Below are positions 1-6,699 of a DNA stretch of 25,333 nt, piece after piece. The stretch lies in contig JBBRYK010000036.1 of assembly GCA_038237665.1 (NCBI GenBank), positions 1-25,333 on the forward strand, written 5' to 3'. The stretch's first letter is position 1; each line of letters begins with the position of its first letter. Source of the DNA: JBBRYK01 sp038237665. Lineage in GTDB: Bacteria > Actinomycetota > Thermoleophilia > Gaiellales > Gaiellaceae. The translations under genes and the position numbers were made by a program. The notes beneath the pieces are model-generated. The model saw only the letters and a list, made by a program, of their open reading frames with translations. It was not told where the DNA came from and made no database searches.

Positions 1-280
1 GGGTGGAGAAGCGGTGGCCCCGAGCCTCCAGCTCGGCCCGCAGCTCGACGTGGTTGTAGAGCTCGCCGTTCAGGATGCAGACGACGTCTCCGGTCTCGTT
101 GGCGATCGGCTGGTCGCCGGTCTCGAGGTCGATGATCGCCAAGCGTCGCATGGCCATCGCGACCGGGCCGACGAGGAGCCGGCCTTCGGAGTCGGGGCCG
201 CGATGGCGCAGCAGCTCGATCACGTCGAGGCTGCCAGGCGCGACCGGCGTGGTGCCGGCGATGCCGACGAGCCCGCACAT
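1..280 (-). CDS. Asparagine synthase-like glutamine amidotransferase, N-terminal part (cut by window edge)
   Basis: The 93 visible codons begin Met-Cys-Gly-Leu-Val-Gly, which places the class II glutaminase nucleophile at Cys2. They continue with the family's LRHRGPDSEG, RRLAIIDLETG and NGELYNH motifs. This is the glutaminase domain of the AsnB family, which releases ammonia from glutamine for an ATP-dependent amidation. The synthetase domain lies outside the window. In polysaccharide loci such proteins are often suspected of amidating uronic-acid sugars (WbpS type) rather than making asparagine; that is an inference here. The ATG follows the TAG of the aminotransferase gene with no spacer, so it is the fifth gene of a coupled minus-strand operon. 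The start is fixed by the requirement for Cys at position 2. Confidence 0.9.
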   Translation of the reverse strand, partial: MCGLVGIAGTTPVAPGSLDVIELLRHRGPDSEGRLLVGPVAMAMRRLAIIDLETGDQPIANETGDVVCILNGELYNHVELRAELEARGHRFST

Positions 281-1432
281 CTAGGCGGGGAGCGGCGCCT
301 CCAGCACCGCCTCGATCACGCGCGCCTGCTCCGCCTCCGTGAGCGAGTTGTAGAACGGGAGGCGAACGAGCCGGTCGCTGACGTCCTCGGTGACCGGAAA
401 CTGCCCCGGACGGCCGCCGTACCGCATGCCCATCTCGGACAGGTGCAACGGAAGGTAGTGGAAGACGGACAGGATCCCCTGCCCCCTGAGGTGGTCGATC
501 AGGGCGGCGCGGGCGGCCGCAGTCGGCAGGACGACGTGGAAGAGGTGATACGCGTGCTGGCAGTGCTCGGGAACGGTGGGTAGCTCCGCTCCCACCTGCT
601 GCGCCCAGTCCGCGAATGCGCGGGCGTACGTCTCCCAGATCCGGCCGCGCGTGGCCTGCACGTGGTCGCGCCGCTCGAACTGCGCGAGTAGAAAGGCCGC
701 GAGCAGGTCGGAGATGACCCAGCTCGAGCCGGCGTCGACCCACGTGTACTTGTCCACCTCGCCCCGGAAGAACCGCTTGCGGTTCGTGCCCTTCTCGCGC
801 AGCACCTCGGCCCGGTCGACGTACGCGGGGTCGTTGATCAGGAGCGCCCCGCCTTCGCCGCACGTGAAGCTCTTGGTCTCGTGGAAGCTCAAGGCCGCAA
901 AGGCCCCGAACGTTCCGAGCTCGCGGCCGCGGTACCGCCCGAAGAGGCCGTGCGCGTTGTCCTCGACGATCGCGACCCCGGCTCCCTCCGCGAGGTCACA
1001 GATCGGATCCAGCTCGCAGCCGACGCCCGCGTAGTGGACGGGCACGATCGCGCGGGTTCGCGGGCCGACGAGACTCGCGAGCTGCTCCTCGTCGAGGTTG
1101 AGCGTGTCGGGCCGCACATCGCAGAACACGGGCAGCGCCCCCCGGAGCACGAAGGCGTTCGCCGTCGACACGAACGTGAAGGCGGGCAGGATGACCTCGT
1201 CGCCGGGGCCGACGTCGAGCAGGAGCGCCGCGAGCTCGAGGGCGTGCGTGCACGAGGTCGTGAGCAGGGCGCGCGCGACCCCGAGCTCCTGCTCCAGGAA
1301 CGTCTCGCAGCGGCGCGTGAACGGCCCGTCCCCGGAGATCTGACCGTTCCCGATCGCCTCCCCGATGTACGCATGCTCGTTGCCCGCGAGGCTCGGCCGG
1401 TTGAACGGGATCGAGAAGTCGGAGGCCTTCAC
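281..1432 (-). CDS. wecE: DegT/DnrJ/EryC1/StrS aminotransferase, WecE/RffA-like (dTDP-4-amino-4,6-dideoxygalactose transaminase)
   Basis: A PLP-dependent sugar aminotransferase expected to convert dTDP-4-keto-6-deoxyglucose to the 4-amino sugar. The sequence resembles enterobacterial WecE along its length: IPFNRPSLAGNE near the N-terminus, GDGPFTRRC, LLTTSCTHALELAALLL, PGDEVILPAFTFVSTANAFVLRG (in pieces), VPVHYAG, and LREKGTNRKRFFRGEVDKYTW. The PLP lysine is K187 in the motif SFHETK and the cofactor-binding aspartate is D158. Counted from GTG 1432 it has 383 residues, close to the family length. That GTG overlaps the acetyltransferase TGA as GTGA, so I prefer it to the GTG at 1444. Function is well supported at family level; the exact sugar product is inferred from the WecD-like neighbour. 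Confidence 0.93.
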   Translation of the reverse strand: MKASDFSIPFNRPSLAGNEHAYIGEAIGNGQISGDGPFTRRCETFLEQELGVARALLTTSCTHALELAALLLDVGPGDEVILPAFTFVSTANAFVLRGALPVFCDVRPDTLNLDEEQLASLVGPRTRAIVPVHYAGVGCELDPICDLAEGAGVAIVEDNAHGLFGRYRGRELGTFGAFAALSFHETKSFTCGEGGALLINDPAYVDRAEVLREKGTNRKRFFRGEVDKYTWVDAGSSWVISDLLAAFLLAQFERRDHVQATRGRIWETYARAFADWAQQVGAELPTVPEHCQHAYHLFHVVLPTAAARAALIDHLRGQGILSVFHYLPLHLSEMGMRYGGRPGQFPVTEDVSDRLVRLPFYNSLTEAEQARVIEAVLEAPLPA

Positions 1433-2124
1433 CGGTCGTACCACTTGTGGAACCAGAGCTCGAAGCCGCTCGCCATGAATCCAAACCGCTCGACATAGCG
1501 GAGCGTGGCGATGTTCCGAGCGGCGATCGCCACCGAGACCGTTTCCATTCCGCGCGAGAGCAGCCAGTCCGAGCCTGCGCCGAGCAGCGCCGTCCCCACT
1601 CCGCGCTCTCGAGCCCGGTCGTCAACCGCGACGATGCCGAACCACGAGTCGACGCCCGAGTCCGGCAGGCGGCAGGTGATGTAGCCGAGCACGCGCCCGC
1701 CGCGCTCCGCGACCAGGATCGAATCCGCACGCTCGATCCAGACCGAGAAGTACTCGGCCGCCCGCGGTGCGAAGCGCGGGTCGAAGGCGAACCGGGACAC
1801 GTACGGCGTCCGCTGGGCCAGCTCCCGGAGCGCCGGCAAGTCCTCCGGACCTCCCTCGCGGACGGGGACGTCGGCCCGCGCTCCAGCGGTGCCGGCCCGG
1901 TAGGTCATGATCAGCCGCGGCTCGACGAGCCGGAAGCCCGCGTCCTCCGCGGCGCTGACCGCAGCGGGCTCGTCCGAAGTGCGGAGATACAGGCACGCGA
2001 CCTCGTTCGCGCGGGCCCAGTCGTCGACCGCCTGTCCCGGCGGGCCGCTGACGCGGCCGATCCGTACGCCCCAGAATTCCGTGTCCCACGGAAGGAGCTC
2101 GGCCGGCGGCTCAGACGACGGCAT
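1429..2124 (-). CDS. wecD: GNAT N-acetyltransferase, WecD/RffC-like (dTDP-fucosamine acetyltransferase)
   Basis: Expected to acetylate the 4-amino group made by the downstream aminotransferase, using acetyl-CoA, to give a dTDP-4-acetamido-4,6-dideoxyhexose. The N-terminus carries the WecD-style PWDTEFWG motif (about residues 13-20). The C-terminal half is a GNAT fold with the acetyl-CoA loop RERGVGT (R172 to G177) after a VDD strand, then the AARNIATLRYVERFGF motif B. I chose the ATG at 2124 (231 residues), which overlaps the upstream GT2 gene by 14 bp. An ATG at 2169 would overlap it by 59 bp and add an arginine-rich leader outside the family consensus. No strong Shine-Dalgarno is visible at either start. 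Adjacency to a WecE-like gene is the main support for the sugar assignment. Confidence 0.85.
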   Translation of the reverse strand: MPSSEPPAELLPWDTEFWGVRIGRVSGPPGQAVDDWARANEVACLYLRTSDEPAAVSAAEDAGFRLVEPRLIMTYRAGTAGARADVPVREGGPEDLPALRELAQRTPYVSRFAFDPRFAPRAAEYFSVWIERADSILVAERGGRVLGYITCRLPDSGVDSWFGIVAVDDRARERGVGTALLGAGSDWLLSRGMETVSVAIAARNIATLRYVERFGFMASGFELWFHKWYDR

Positions 2125-3070
2125 GCCCGTCCGAGCGCGTGCCCGCGCCGACCTCCTCACGGACGGCATACGTCGGCCGGTCCATCAGCCGGAGGTGCAT
2201 CCGGGCCAGGTACTCGCCGATCACGCCGAGCGCGAGCAGCTGCGCGCCGGAGAAGATCGCGATCGCGGAGGCGAGGAACGGAAAGCCCGGCACCGAGGCG
2301 AAGCCCTCGACGATGTAGCGGACGACCACGTAGACGAGGACGCCGATCCCGAAGACGATCGTGGCCAGGCCGACCAGGGTCGCGATCCGCAACGGCCGGA
2401 TGCTGAAGCCCGTCAGCATCGACAGCGCCTGGCCGACGAGCTTCCGGAACGTGTACGCCGATTGCCCAGCGGCGCGCTCGTCGTGCCTAACCGGAACGGC
2501 CTCGAAGCGCGCGGTGCCCCAGGTGAGCAAGACGTCGAGCGTGACGTAAGGGCTCTGGTAGTCCGCGAACGAGTCGCGGAGCGACGTGCGGAACGCGCGG
2601 AACGCGCTCACCTTCTGAGCCAGCTCGATGCCGACCGCGCCGCGGAGCGCGTAGCGGGTCACGCGCGTCCCGAAGTTCCGCCAGAAGCCGTGCTGGCGCT
2701 GCAGCGGCTGCCCGTAGACGACGTCCGCTCCCTCGTCCAGGCGGGCCAGCAGCTTGGGGATCTCCTCGGGTGGGTTCTGGAGATCGTCGTCGAGCGTGAC
2801 GATGACCGGGAAGCGCGCGGCCCGGATGCCCGCGAGGAGCGCGTTGTGCTGGCCGTAGTTGCGGGCGAGGTCGAGTCCGCGAACCCGCGGGTTTCCCCGG
2901 CTCAGCTCGAGGATCCGCGCCCAGCTCGAGTCGCCGGAACCGTCGTTGACGAGCAGGATCTCCAGCTCGTAGCCCTCGAGGGCCGCCTCGAGGCGGGCGA
3001 CGAGCGGCTCGAGGGTCGAGGCGCCGTTGTAGACCGGGACGACGGCCGAGATCGAGCGCGTCGGGCTCAT
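2111..3070 (-). CDS. GT2 glycosyltransferase, DPM1/ArnC-like, with two C-terminal membrane segments
   Basis: A 319-residue family 2 glycosyltransferase of the polyprenyl-phosphate sugar synthase type. It has the N-terminal strand SAVVPVYNG, the VNDGSGDSS motif near residues 41-49, and the metal/nucleotide site D94-D95-D96-LQNPPEE. Two hydrophobic segments near the C-terminus are followed by GEYLARMHLRLMDRP, typical of ArnC/GtrB proteins. Known members move a sugar from a nucleotide donor to polyprenyl phosphate on the cytoplasmic face. The ATG at 3070 overlaps the TGA of the upstream GT39 gene as ATGA, which decides the start; the open frame runs 36 codons further upstream. Likely partner of that GT39 protein, charging the lipid carrier it would use. 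The sugar is unknown. Confidence 0.9.
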   Translation of the reverse strand: MSPTRSISAVVPVYNGASTLEPLVARLEAALEGYELEILLVNDGSGDSSWARILELSRGNPRVRGLDLARNYGQHNALLAGIRAARFPVIVTLDDDLQNPPEEIPKLLARLDEGADVVYGQPLQRQHGFWRNFGTRVTRYALRGAVGIELAQKVSAFRAFRTSLRDSFADYQSPYVTLDVLLTWGTARFEAVPVRHDERAAGQSAYTFRKLVGQALSMLTGFSIRPLRIATLVGLATIVFGIGVLVYVVVRYIVEGFASVPGFPFLASAIAIFSGAQLLALGVIGEYLARMHLRLMDRPTYAVREEVGAGTRSDGHAVV

Positions 3071-4590
3071 ACGGGGCCACGAATGTAGATGCGGGCCGAG
3101 CCGACCTGCGCCAGCTGCCGGTAGCCGCTGCCCCCAAGGGTGCCTTTCCAGTCCGGGAGGGGAGGGAGGGTGCTCCACAGGCGCACGACCACCAGTCGCG
3201 TCCGCCGCTCCACGATCCAGCGCTCGACGTCCGCGATCGTCGCCATCCGGTACCGGTGCGCCTTGTCAGGAGAGATCGTCGAGGCGTTCCTGGGCGAGAA
3301 GTCGTTCTCGAGCCCGGGCACCGGCCTGGCGTGCGAGCCGAAGAGATAGCCGGGCCACGACGCGAGCACCAGCTCGCCGGGCCGGGTGTTCGCGTCCACG
3401 ATCGAGCTGACCCGCTCGACCGTCGAGATCCGGGGGTCGTAGTCGCGGTGGCTGTGTGCGTACCGGACGACGTCGATCACCGCCAGGCCGACGTAGGCGG
3501 CGACGAAAGCGCCGAGCAGGGTGACGAGCACGCGGCCGAGCTCGCGGTCGCCCAGCCGCGACCTGACTGCCTCGACCAGCTCCAGCGCCGCGACGATCAG
3601 GAAGGGGATCACGATGCAGAAGTACTGCGGGTACGTCGGCGTCGGCATGAAGCTGGCAGCGCCGAGGAAGAGCACCAGGAGCACGGCGAGCGACACGCGG
3701 CGGCGCAGGATCCACATCCCCGCCACGCCTCCGACCGCCGCGAGCAGAAGGAGCAGGAACTGCGGCCCGACCACGCCCTCGGTCTGCCCGAAGCCGAGCA
3801 GGTTGGCGGCGATTCGCGCCTTCTGGGGCAAGTCGCCGATCAGGCCGCCGGAGCTTCTCGTGCCCTGGGCCTGGAGATTGTCGAAGAAGAAGCGGCGCGG
3901 GTCCTCGGCGAAGAAGGCGAACGCGGGGACGAGCCCCAGCGCGATCCCGCCGGCGAGCGGCCCGACCCGCTCGAACCACCGGCCGGACCGGTCACGGAGG
4001 GCAGCCCAGACGAAGGGCGGCACGGCCGCGGCGAAGATGAGGCGCGTGTCCAGGGCAAGGGCAAGCGCGGTGCCGGCCCCGACCCAGGCCCACCGGCCGG
4101 CGATCGCGCTCCCGCGTTCGACGAGCATGTACGCGGCAAAGAGCAGCAGCACCGAGAGCGCGTAGGTCTTGACGACGGTCAGCCACCCGAAGACGAGGCT
4201 CGTCGAGGCGAAGAGAACGAATCCGACGAGAGCGGGCGCAGTGCCGAACCGGTGACGGCAGTGCCGGTAGAGCAGGAGCCCGAGACCGATCGCGAAGAGC
4301 GCCGACAACAGCCGCACCGCGTACCACGAGTCGCCGAAGAGCAGCGTCCAGGCGCCGTACACGTACGGCAGGAGCGGCATCTGCGGGTAGATGAAGTCGA
4401 CGTACGGAAGCTTCCCGTGCGCGACGAGTTTCGAGGCCAGCAGATAGCTCCCCTCGTCACCGTCGACGACGCGGAGCAGCGCGATCGGGACGAAGAGAGC
4501 CGCAAGCGGGAGCGCGAGCGCGAGCTCCGCGCGGACACGGGGCACCGCCCGGCTCACGCGCTCCGGCGCTTGCGTGTGAGCGGCGGCCAC
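3067..4590 (-). CDS. GT39-type (ArnT/PMT-like) integral membrane glycosyltransferase
   Basis: About 507 residues with many hydrophobic segments and a short soluble C-terminal domain ending YIRGPV. The first external loop carries an acidic motif D43-G-D45-E46 followed by SYLLASKLVAHGKLPYVDFIYPQ, the pattern of ArnT/PMT family enzymes that use polyprenyl-phosphate sugars outside the membrane. The C-terminal region after the last membrane segment includes LASWPGYLFGS, common in this family. The start is uncertain: GTG codons at 4590, 4608 and 4614 are all in frame before the first membrane helix and none has a good ribosome site. The open frame continues antisense far into the divergent gene, but that extension is not coding. 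First gene of the minus-strand operon and likely functional partner of the GT2 that follows. Confidence 0.85.
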   Translation of the reverse strand: MAAAHTQAPERVSRAVPRVRAELALALPLAALFVPIALLRVVDGDEGSYLLASKLVAHGKLPYVDFIYPQMPLLPYVYGAWTLLFGDSWYAVRLLSALFAIGLGLLLYRHCRHRFGTAPALVGFVLFASTSLVFGWLTVVKTYALSVLLLFAAYMLVERGSAIAGRWAWVGAGTALALALDTRLIFAAAVPPFVWAALRDRSGRWFERVGPLAGGIALGLVPAFAFFAEDPRRFFFDNLQAQGTRSSGGLIGDLPQKARIAANLLGFGQTEGVVGPQFLLLLLAAVGGVAGMWILRRRVSLAVLLVLFLGAASFMPTPTYPQYFCIVIPFLIVAALELVEAVRSRLGDRELGRVLVTLLGAFVAAYVGLAVIDVVRYAHSHRDYDPRISTVERVSSIVDANTRPGELVLASWPGYLFGSHARPVPGLENDFSPRNASTISPDKAHRYRMATIADVERWIVERRTRLVVVRLWSTLPPLPDWKGTLGGSGYRQLAQVGSARIYIRGPV

Positions 4591-4674
4591 GGAAGGACAT
4601 TCAAGCACCGGCACCGACCGGCACCAGCTTGCGGGTGACTCCTTAGCGAACTGTGAATTCGAGCCGGGTCCTTC

Positions 4675-4703
4675 TTGTACATCGTCCGGGTTCGCCGTAC
4701 CCT
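4675..4703 (+). promoter_or_regulatory. Candidate promoter for the VCBS/ASPIC gene pair
   Basis: In the 162-bp gap between divergent genes, TTGTAC (4675-4680) and TACCCT (4698-4703) are separated by 17 bp and match -35 and TANNNT -10 hexamers. Transcription would begin near 4710, giving a leader of about 43 nt before the TTG start at 4753. I found no equally good pair in the opposite direction for the minus-strand operon. Prediction by eye only. Confidence 0.4.
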
Positions 4704-4737
4704 GTCCTCCGTGCTCCGCATGCCTCGCGGACTTGAC

Positions 4738-4743
4738 GGAGGT
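4738..4743 (+). promoter_or_regulatory. Ribosome binding site that fixes a TTG start
   Basis: GGAGGT lies 9 nt before TTG 4753. It selects this TTG over an earlier TTG at 4675 and an ATG at 4720 in the same frame, and the protein then begins with a normal basic signal-peptide n-region (MKRLIALIRR). Confidence 0.7.
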
Positions 4744-4752
4744 AGACAAGCC

Positions 4753-6699
4753 TTGAAGCGACTCATCGCCCTGATCCGACGCGGCGTCGGCATGGGAGCG
4801 CTCATGTTCTCCGTTCTGGCCGCCCTCCTCGCGGCCTCGCCCGCATTTGCGGCCCCCAAGCTGACGCTGACGCTTGCCCCGACGGGACCCGCCTCGGTCG
4901 CACAGGGCGCGGCCTTCGCCTTCACCGCGCATCTGGCCAGTGACGAATCGATCGCACAGGGCGTGTTCTTCGACCTGACCGCCCCGAACGGCGAATCGGT
5001 GACGTTCGTCCGTCAGATCGCCGTCGTGCCGCCGGGCGCCGCGACCGACCTCAGCGCACAGGTGACGCCGGCGCAGTGGTTCAGCCAGCTCGGGACGTAC
5101 AAGATCACGGCTTCTCTCGACAGGCAGCGGATCGGCGACCCCCTTTCCTTCCAGGTGACGAAGCCACTGGTGACGGCGCCGGTGTTCAAGGACGTCGCGG
5201 CCGCGGCCGGCGCGGCGACGACCGTCCGGAGCCCTGTCTGCGGCCACTGGACGAACGGCGCAGCCTGGGCCGACGTCAACGGCGACGGCCTGCTCGACCT
5301 GTACGTCACGCGCCAGGAGGACGGGGCGAAGCTCTTCGTCCAGCAGCGGAACCACACGTTCACCGAAGAGGCCGCGGCACGCGGCGTCGCGGTGCCGGGC
5401 TTCGCAGCGCTCGGCGCCGTTTTCGCCGACTACGACAACGACGGCCATCCCGACCTCACGGTCGTCGGCGACGGAGTCCCGTACCTGTTCCACAACGACA
5501 GCACGGGCCACTTCACCGATGTCTCGGGCGCCTCGGGGATCGACAACGGCGCGAACTTCAGCGGCGTCAGCGCCTCCTGGGCGGACTACGACAACGACGG
5601 GAAACTCGATCTCTACGTCGTCGCCCACACCCGCTGCCAGGGCGACATCACGCTCAACTCGCTTCTCTACCAGCCCGACCGGCTCTGGCACAACAACGGC
5701 GACGGGACGTTCATCGACGTCACCGGGTTCCTCGGCAACTATGCGACCGCGACGCTCGGGGCCGGCTTCCAGGCGGCCTGGTTCGACTACAACGGCGACG
5801 GGCGGCAGGACCTCTACCTGGCGAATGACTATCTGGGCCGGACGCCGGACCGGAACCACTTCTGGCGGAATGACGGGGCGAACCCGAACGGTGGGTGGAA
5901 CTTCACCGACATCTCGGTCGACTCCGGCAGCGCGTTCTCGATGAACTCGATGGGTGTAGGGGTCGGCGACTACGACCGCGACGGAAGGCTCGACCTCGCG
6001 ATCTCGAACTGGGGCGCCAACCGCCTGCTGCACAACAACGGCGACTGGACGTTCACGGACACGGCCGCTTCAGCCGGGGTCGAGAGGACGTTCCAGCGCG
6101 AGTCGCGGCGGACGGTCACCTGGGGGCCGGAGTTCGGCGACTTCAACAACGACGGCTGGGAGGACCTGTATGTCGCGGCCGGCTTCCTCGTCGGCTACCT
6201 GACCGAGGACGACACGCCGCAGGCAAACGAGGTCTTCGTCAATGACCGGCACGGCAAGTTCTACGACCTGAGCGCGACGAGCGGCGCCGACGACAACGGC
6301 CAGTCCCGAGGCGTGGCCATGGCGGATTACGACAAGGACGGGAAGCTCGACCTCTACGTCGTCAACCAGTCCGGGGCGCCGCGCCTCTTCCAGAATGTGA
6401 CGAAGCTCCCGAAGTACACCCACTGGCTCGAGGTGAACACGATCGGCAGTCGGTCAAACCGCGACGGCTGCGGGACCAAGCTCGTCGTTGCCTACAAGGG
6501 ACAGTCACTCATGCGCCAGGTCTATTGCGGCGGCACGAGTGTAGGCTCCGGCAGTTCGAAGATCGCCCACTTCGGCCTTGCGCCGGATCGCAAGCTGAAG
6601 ACGGTCTCGCTCGAAGTGACCTGGCCGTCCGGGATCAAGCAAACACTGAAGAACGTGAAGATCGATCGCCTCTTGACGATCACGGAACCCAAGGCGTGA
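4753..6699 (+). CDS. Exported seven-bladed FG-GAP/VCBS propeller with ASPIC/UnbV C-terminal domain (first paralog)
   Basis: A 648-residue exported protein from TTG 4753. Order: Sec signal peptide (about 1-33, ending SPAFA), an Ig-like beta domain (about 35-137), a propeller (about 143-550), and an ASPIC/UnbV domain (about 565-640) with SRSNRDGCG, HFGLAPD and VTWPSG. Seven calcium-type DxDxDG loops start at D174, D226, D278, D345, D406, D463 and D525, one per predicted blade, each followed by a hydrophobic strand such as LDLYV. Propellers of this family (integrin alpha and CRTAC1 relatives) bind ligands or partners outside the cell; no enzymatic residues are evident. The TGA overlaps the GTG of a close paralog. 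No membrane anchor is seen after the signal peptide. The biological role is unknown. Confidence 0.9.
   Translation: MKRLIALIRRGVGMGALMFSVLAALLAASPAFAAPKLTLTLAPTGPASVAQGAAFAFTAHLASDESIAQGVFFDLTAPNGESVTFVRQIAVVPPGAATDLSAQVTPAQWFSQLGTYKITASLDRQRIGDPLSFQVTKPLVTAPVFKDVAAAAGAATTVRSPVCGHWTNGAAWADVNGDGLLDLYVTRQEDGAKLFVQQRNHTFTEEAAARGVAVPGFAALGAVFADYDNDGHPDLTVVGDGVPYLFHNDSTGHFTDVSGASGIDNGANFSGVSASWADYDNDGKLDLYVVAHTRCQGDITLNSLLYQPDRLWHNNGDGTFIDVTGFLGNYATATLGAGFQAAWFDYNGDGRQDLYLANDYLGRTPDRNHFWRNDGANPNGGWNFTDISVDSGSAFSMNSMGVGVGDYDRDGRLDLAISNWGANRLLHNNGDWTFTDTAASAGVERTFQRESRRTVTWGPEFGDFNNDGWEDLYVAAGFLVGYLTEDDTPQANEVFVNDRHGKFYDLSATSGADDNGQSRGVAMADYDKDGKLDLYVVNQSGAPRLFQNVTKLPKYTHWLEVNTIGSRSNRDGCGTKLVVAYKGQSLMRQVYCGGTSVGSGSSKIAHFGLAPDRKLKTVSLEVTWPSGIKQTLKNVKIDRLLTITEPKA

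Noticed and set aside
281..2124. Full enterobacterial common antigen pathway
   Set aside because: Only WecE- and WecD-like enzymes are present; no WecA, WecB, WecC, WecG, WecF or WzxE homologs are visible, and the setting is a high-GC Gram-positive-like locus.
3256..4638. A 460-codon plus-strand open frame over the GT39 gene
   Set aside because: Antisense to a membrane protein with proper helices and motifs; its translation is almost entirely charged residues.
4591..6033. A long open frame on the minus strand continuing upstream of the GT39 gene through the whole 5' half of the first propeller gene
   Set aside because: It is antisense to a protein with clear signal peptide, calcium loops and family motifs; the translation is low-complexity V/R/D/E-rich. 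It is a by-product of high GC at third codon positions.
5277..6360. Repeated GACTACGACAACGACGG-like DNA in the propeller genes as a possible DNA repeat array
   Set aside because: The repeats vary in spacing and encode the DxDxDG calcium loops of each propeller blade, so they are protein repeats and not a CRISPR or satellite.
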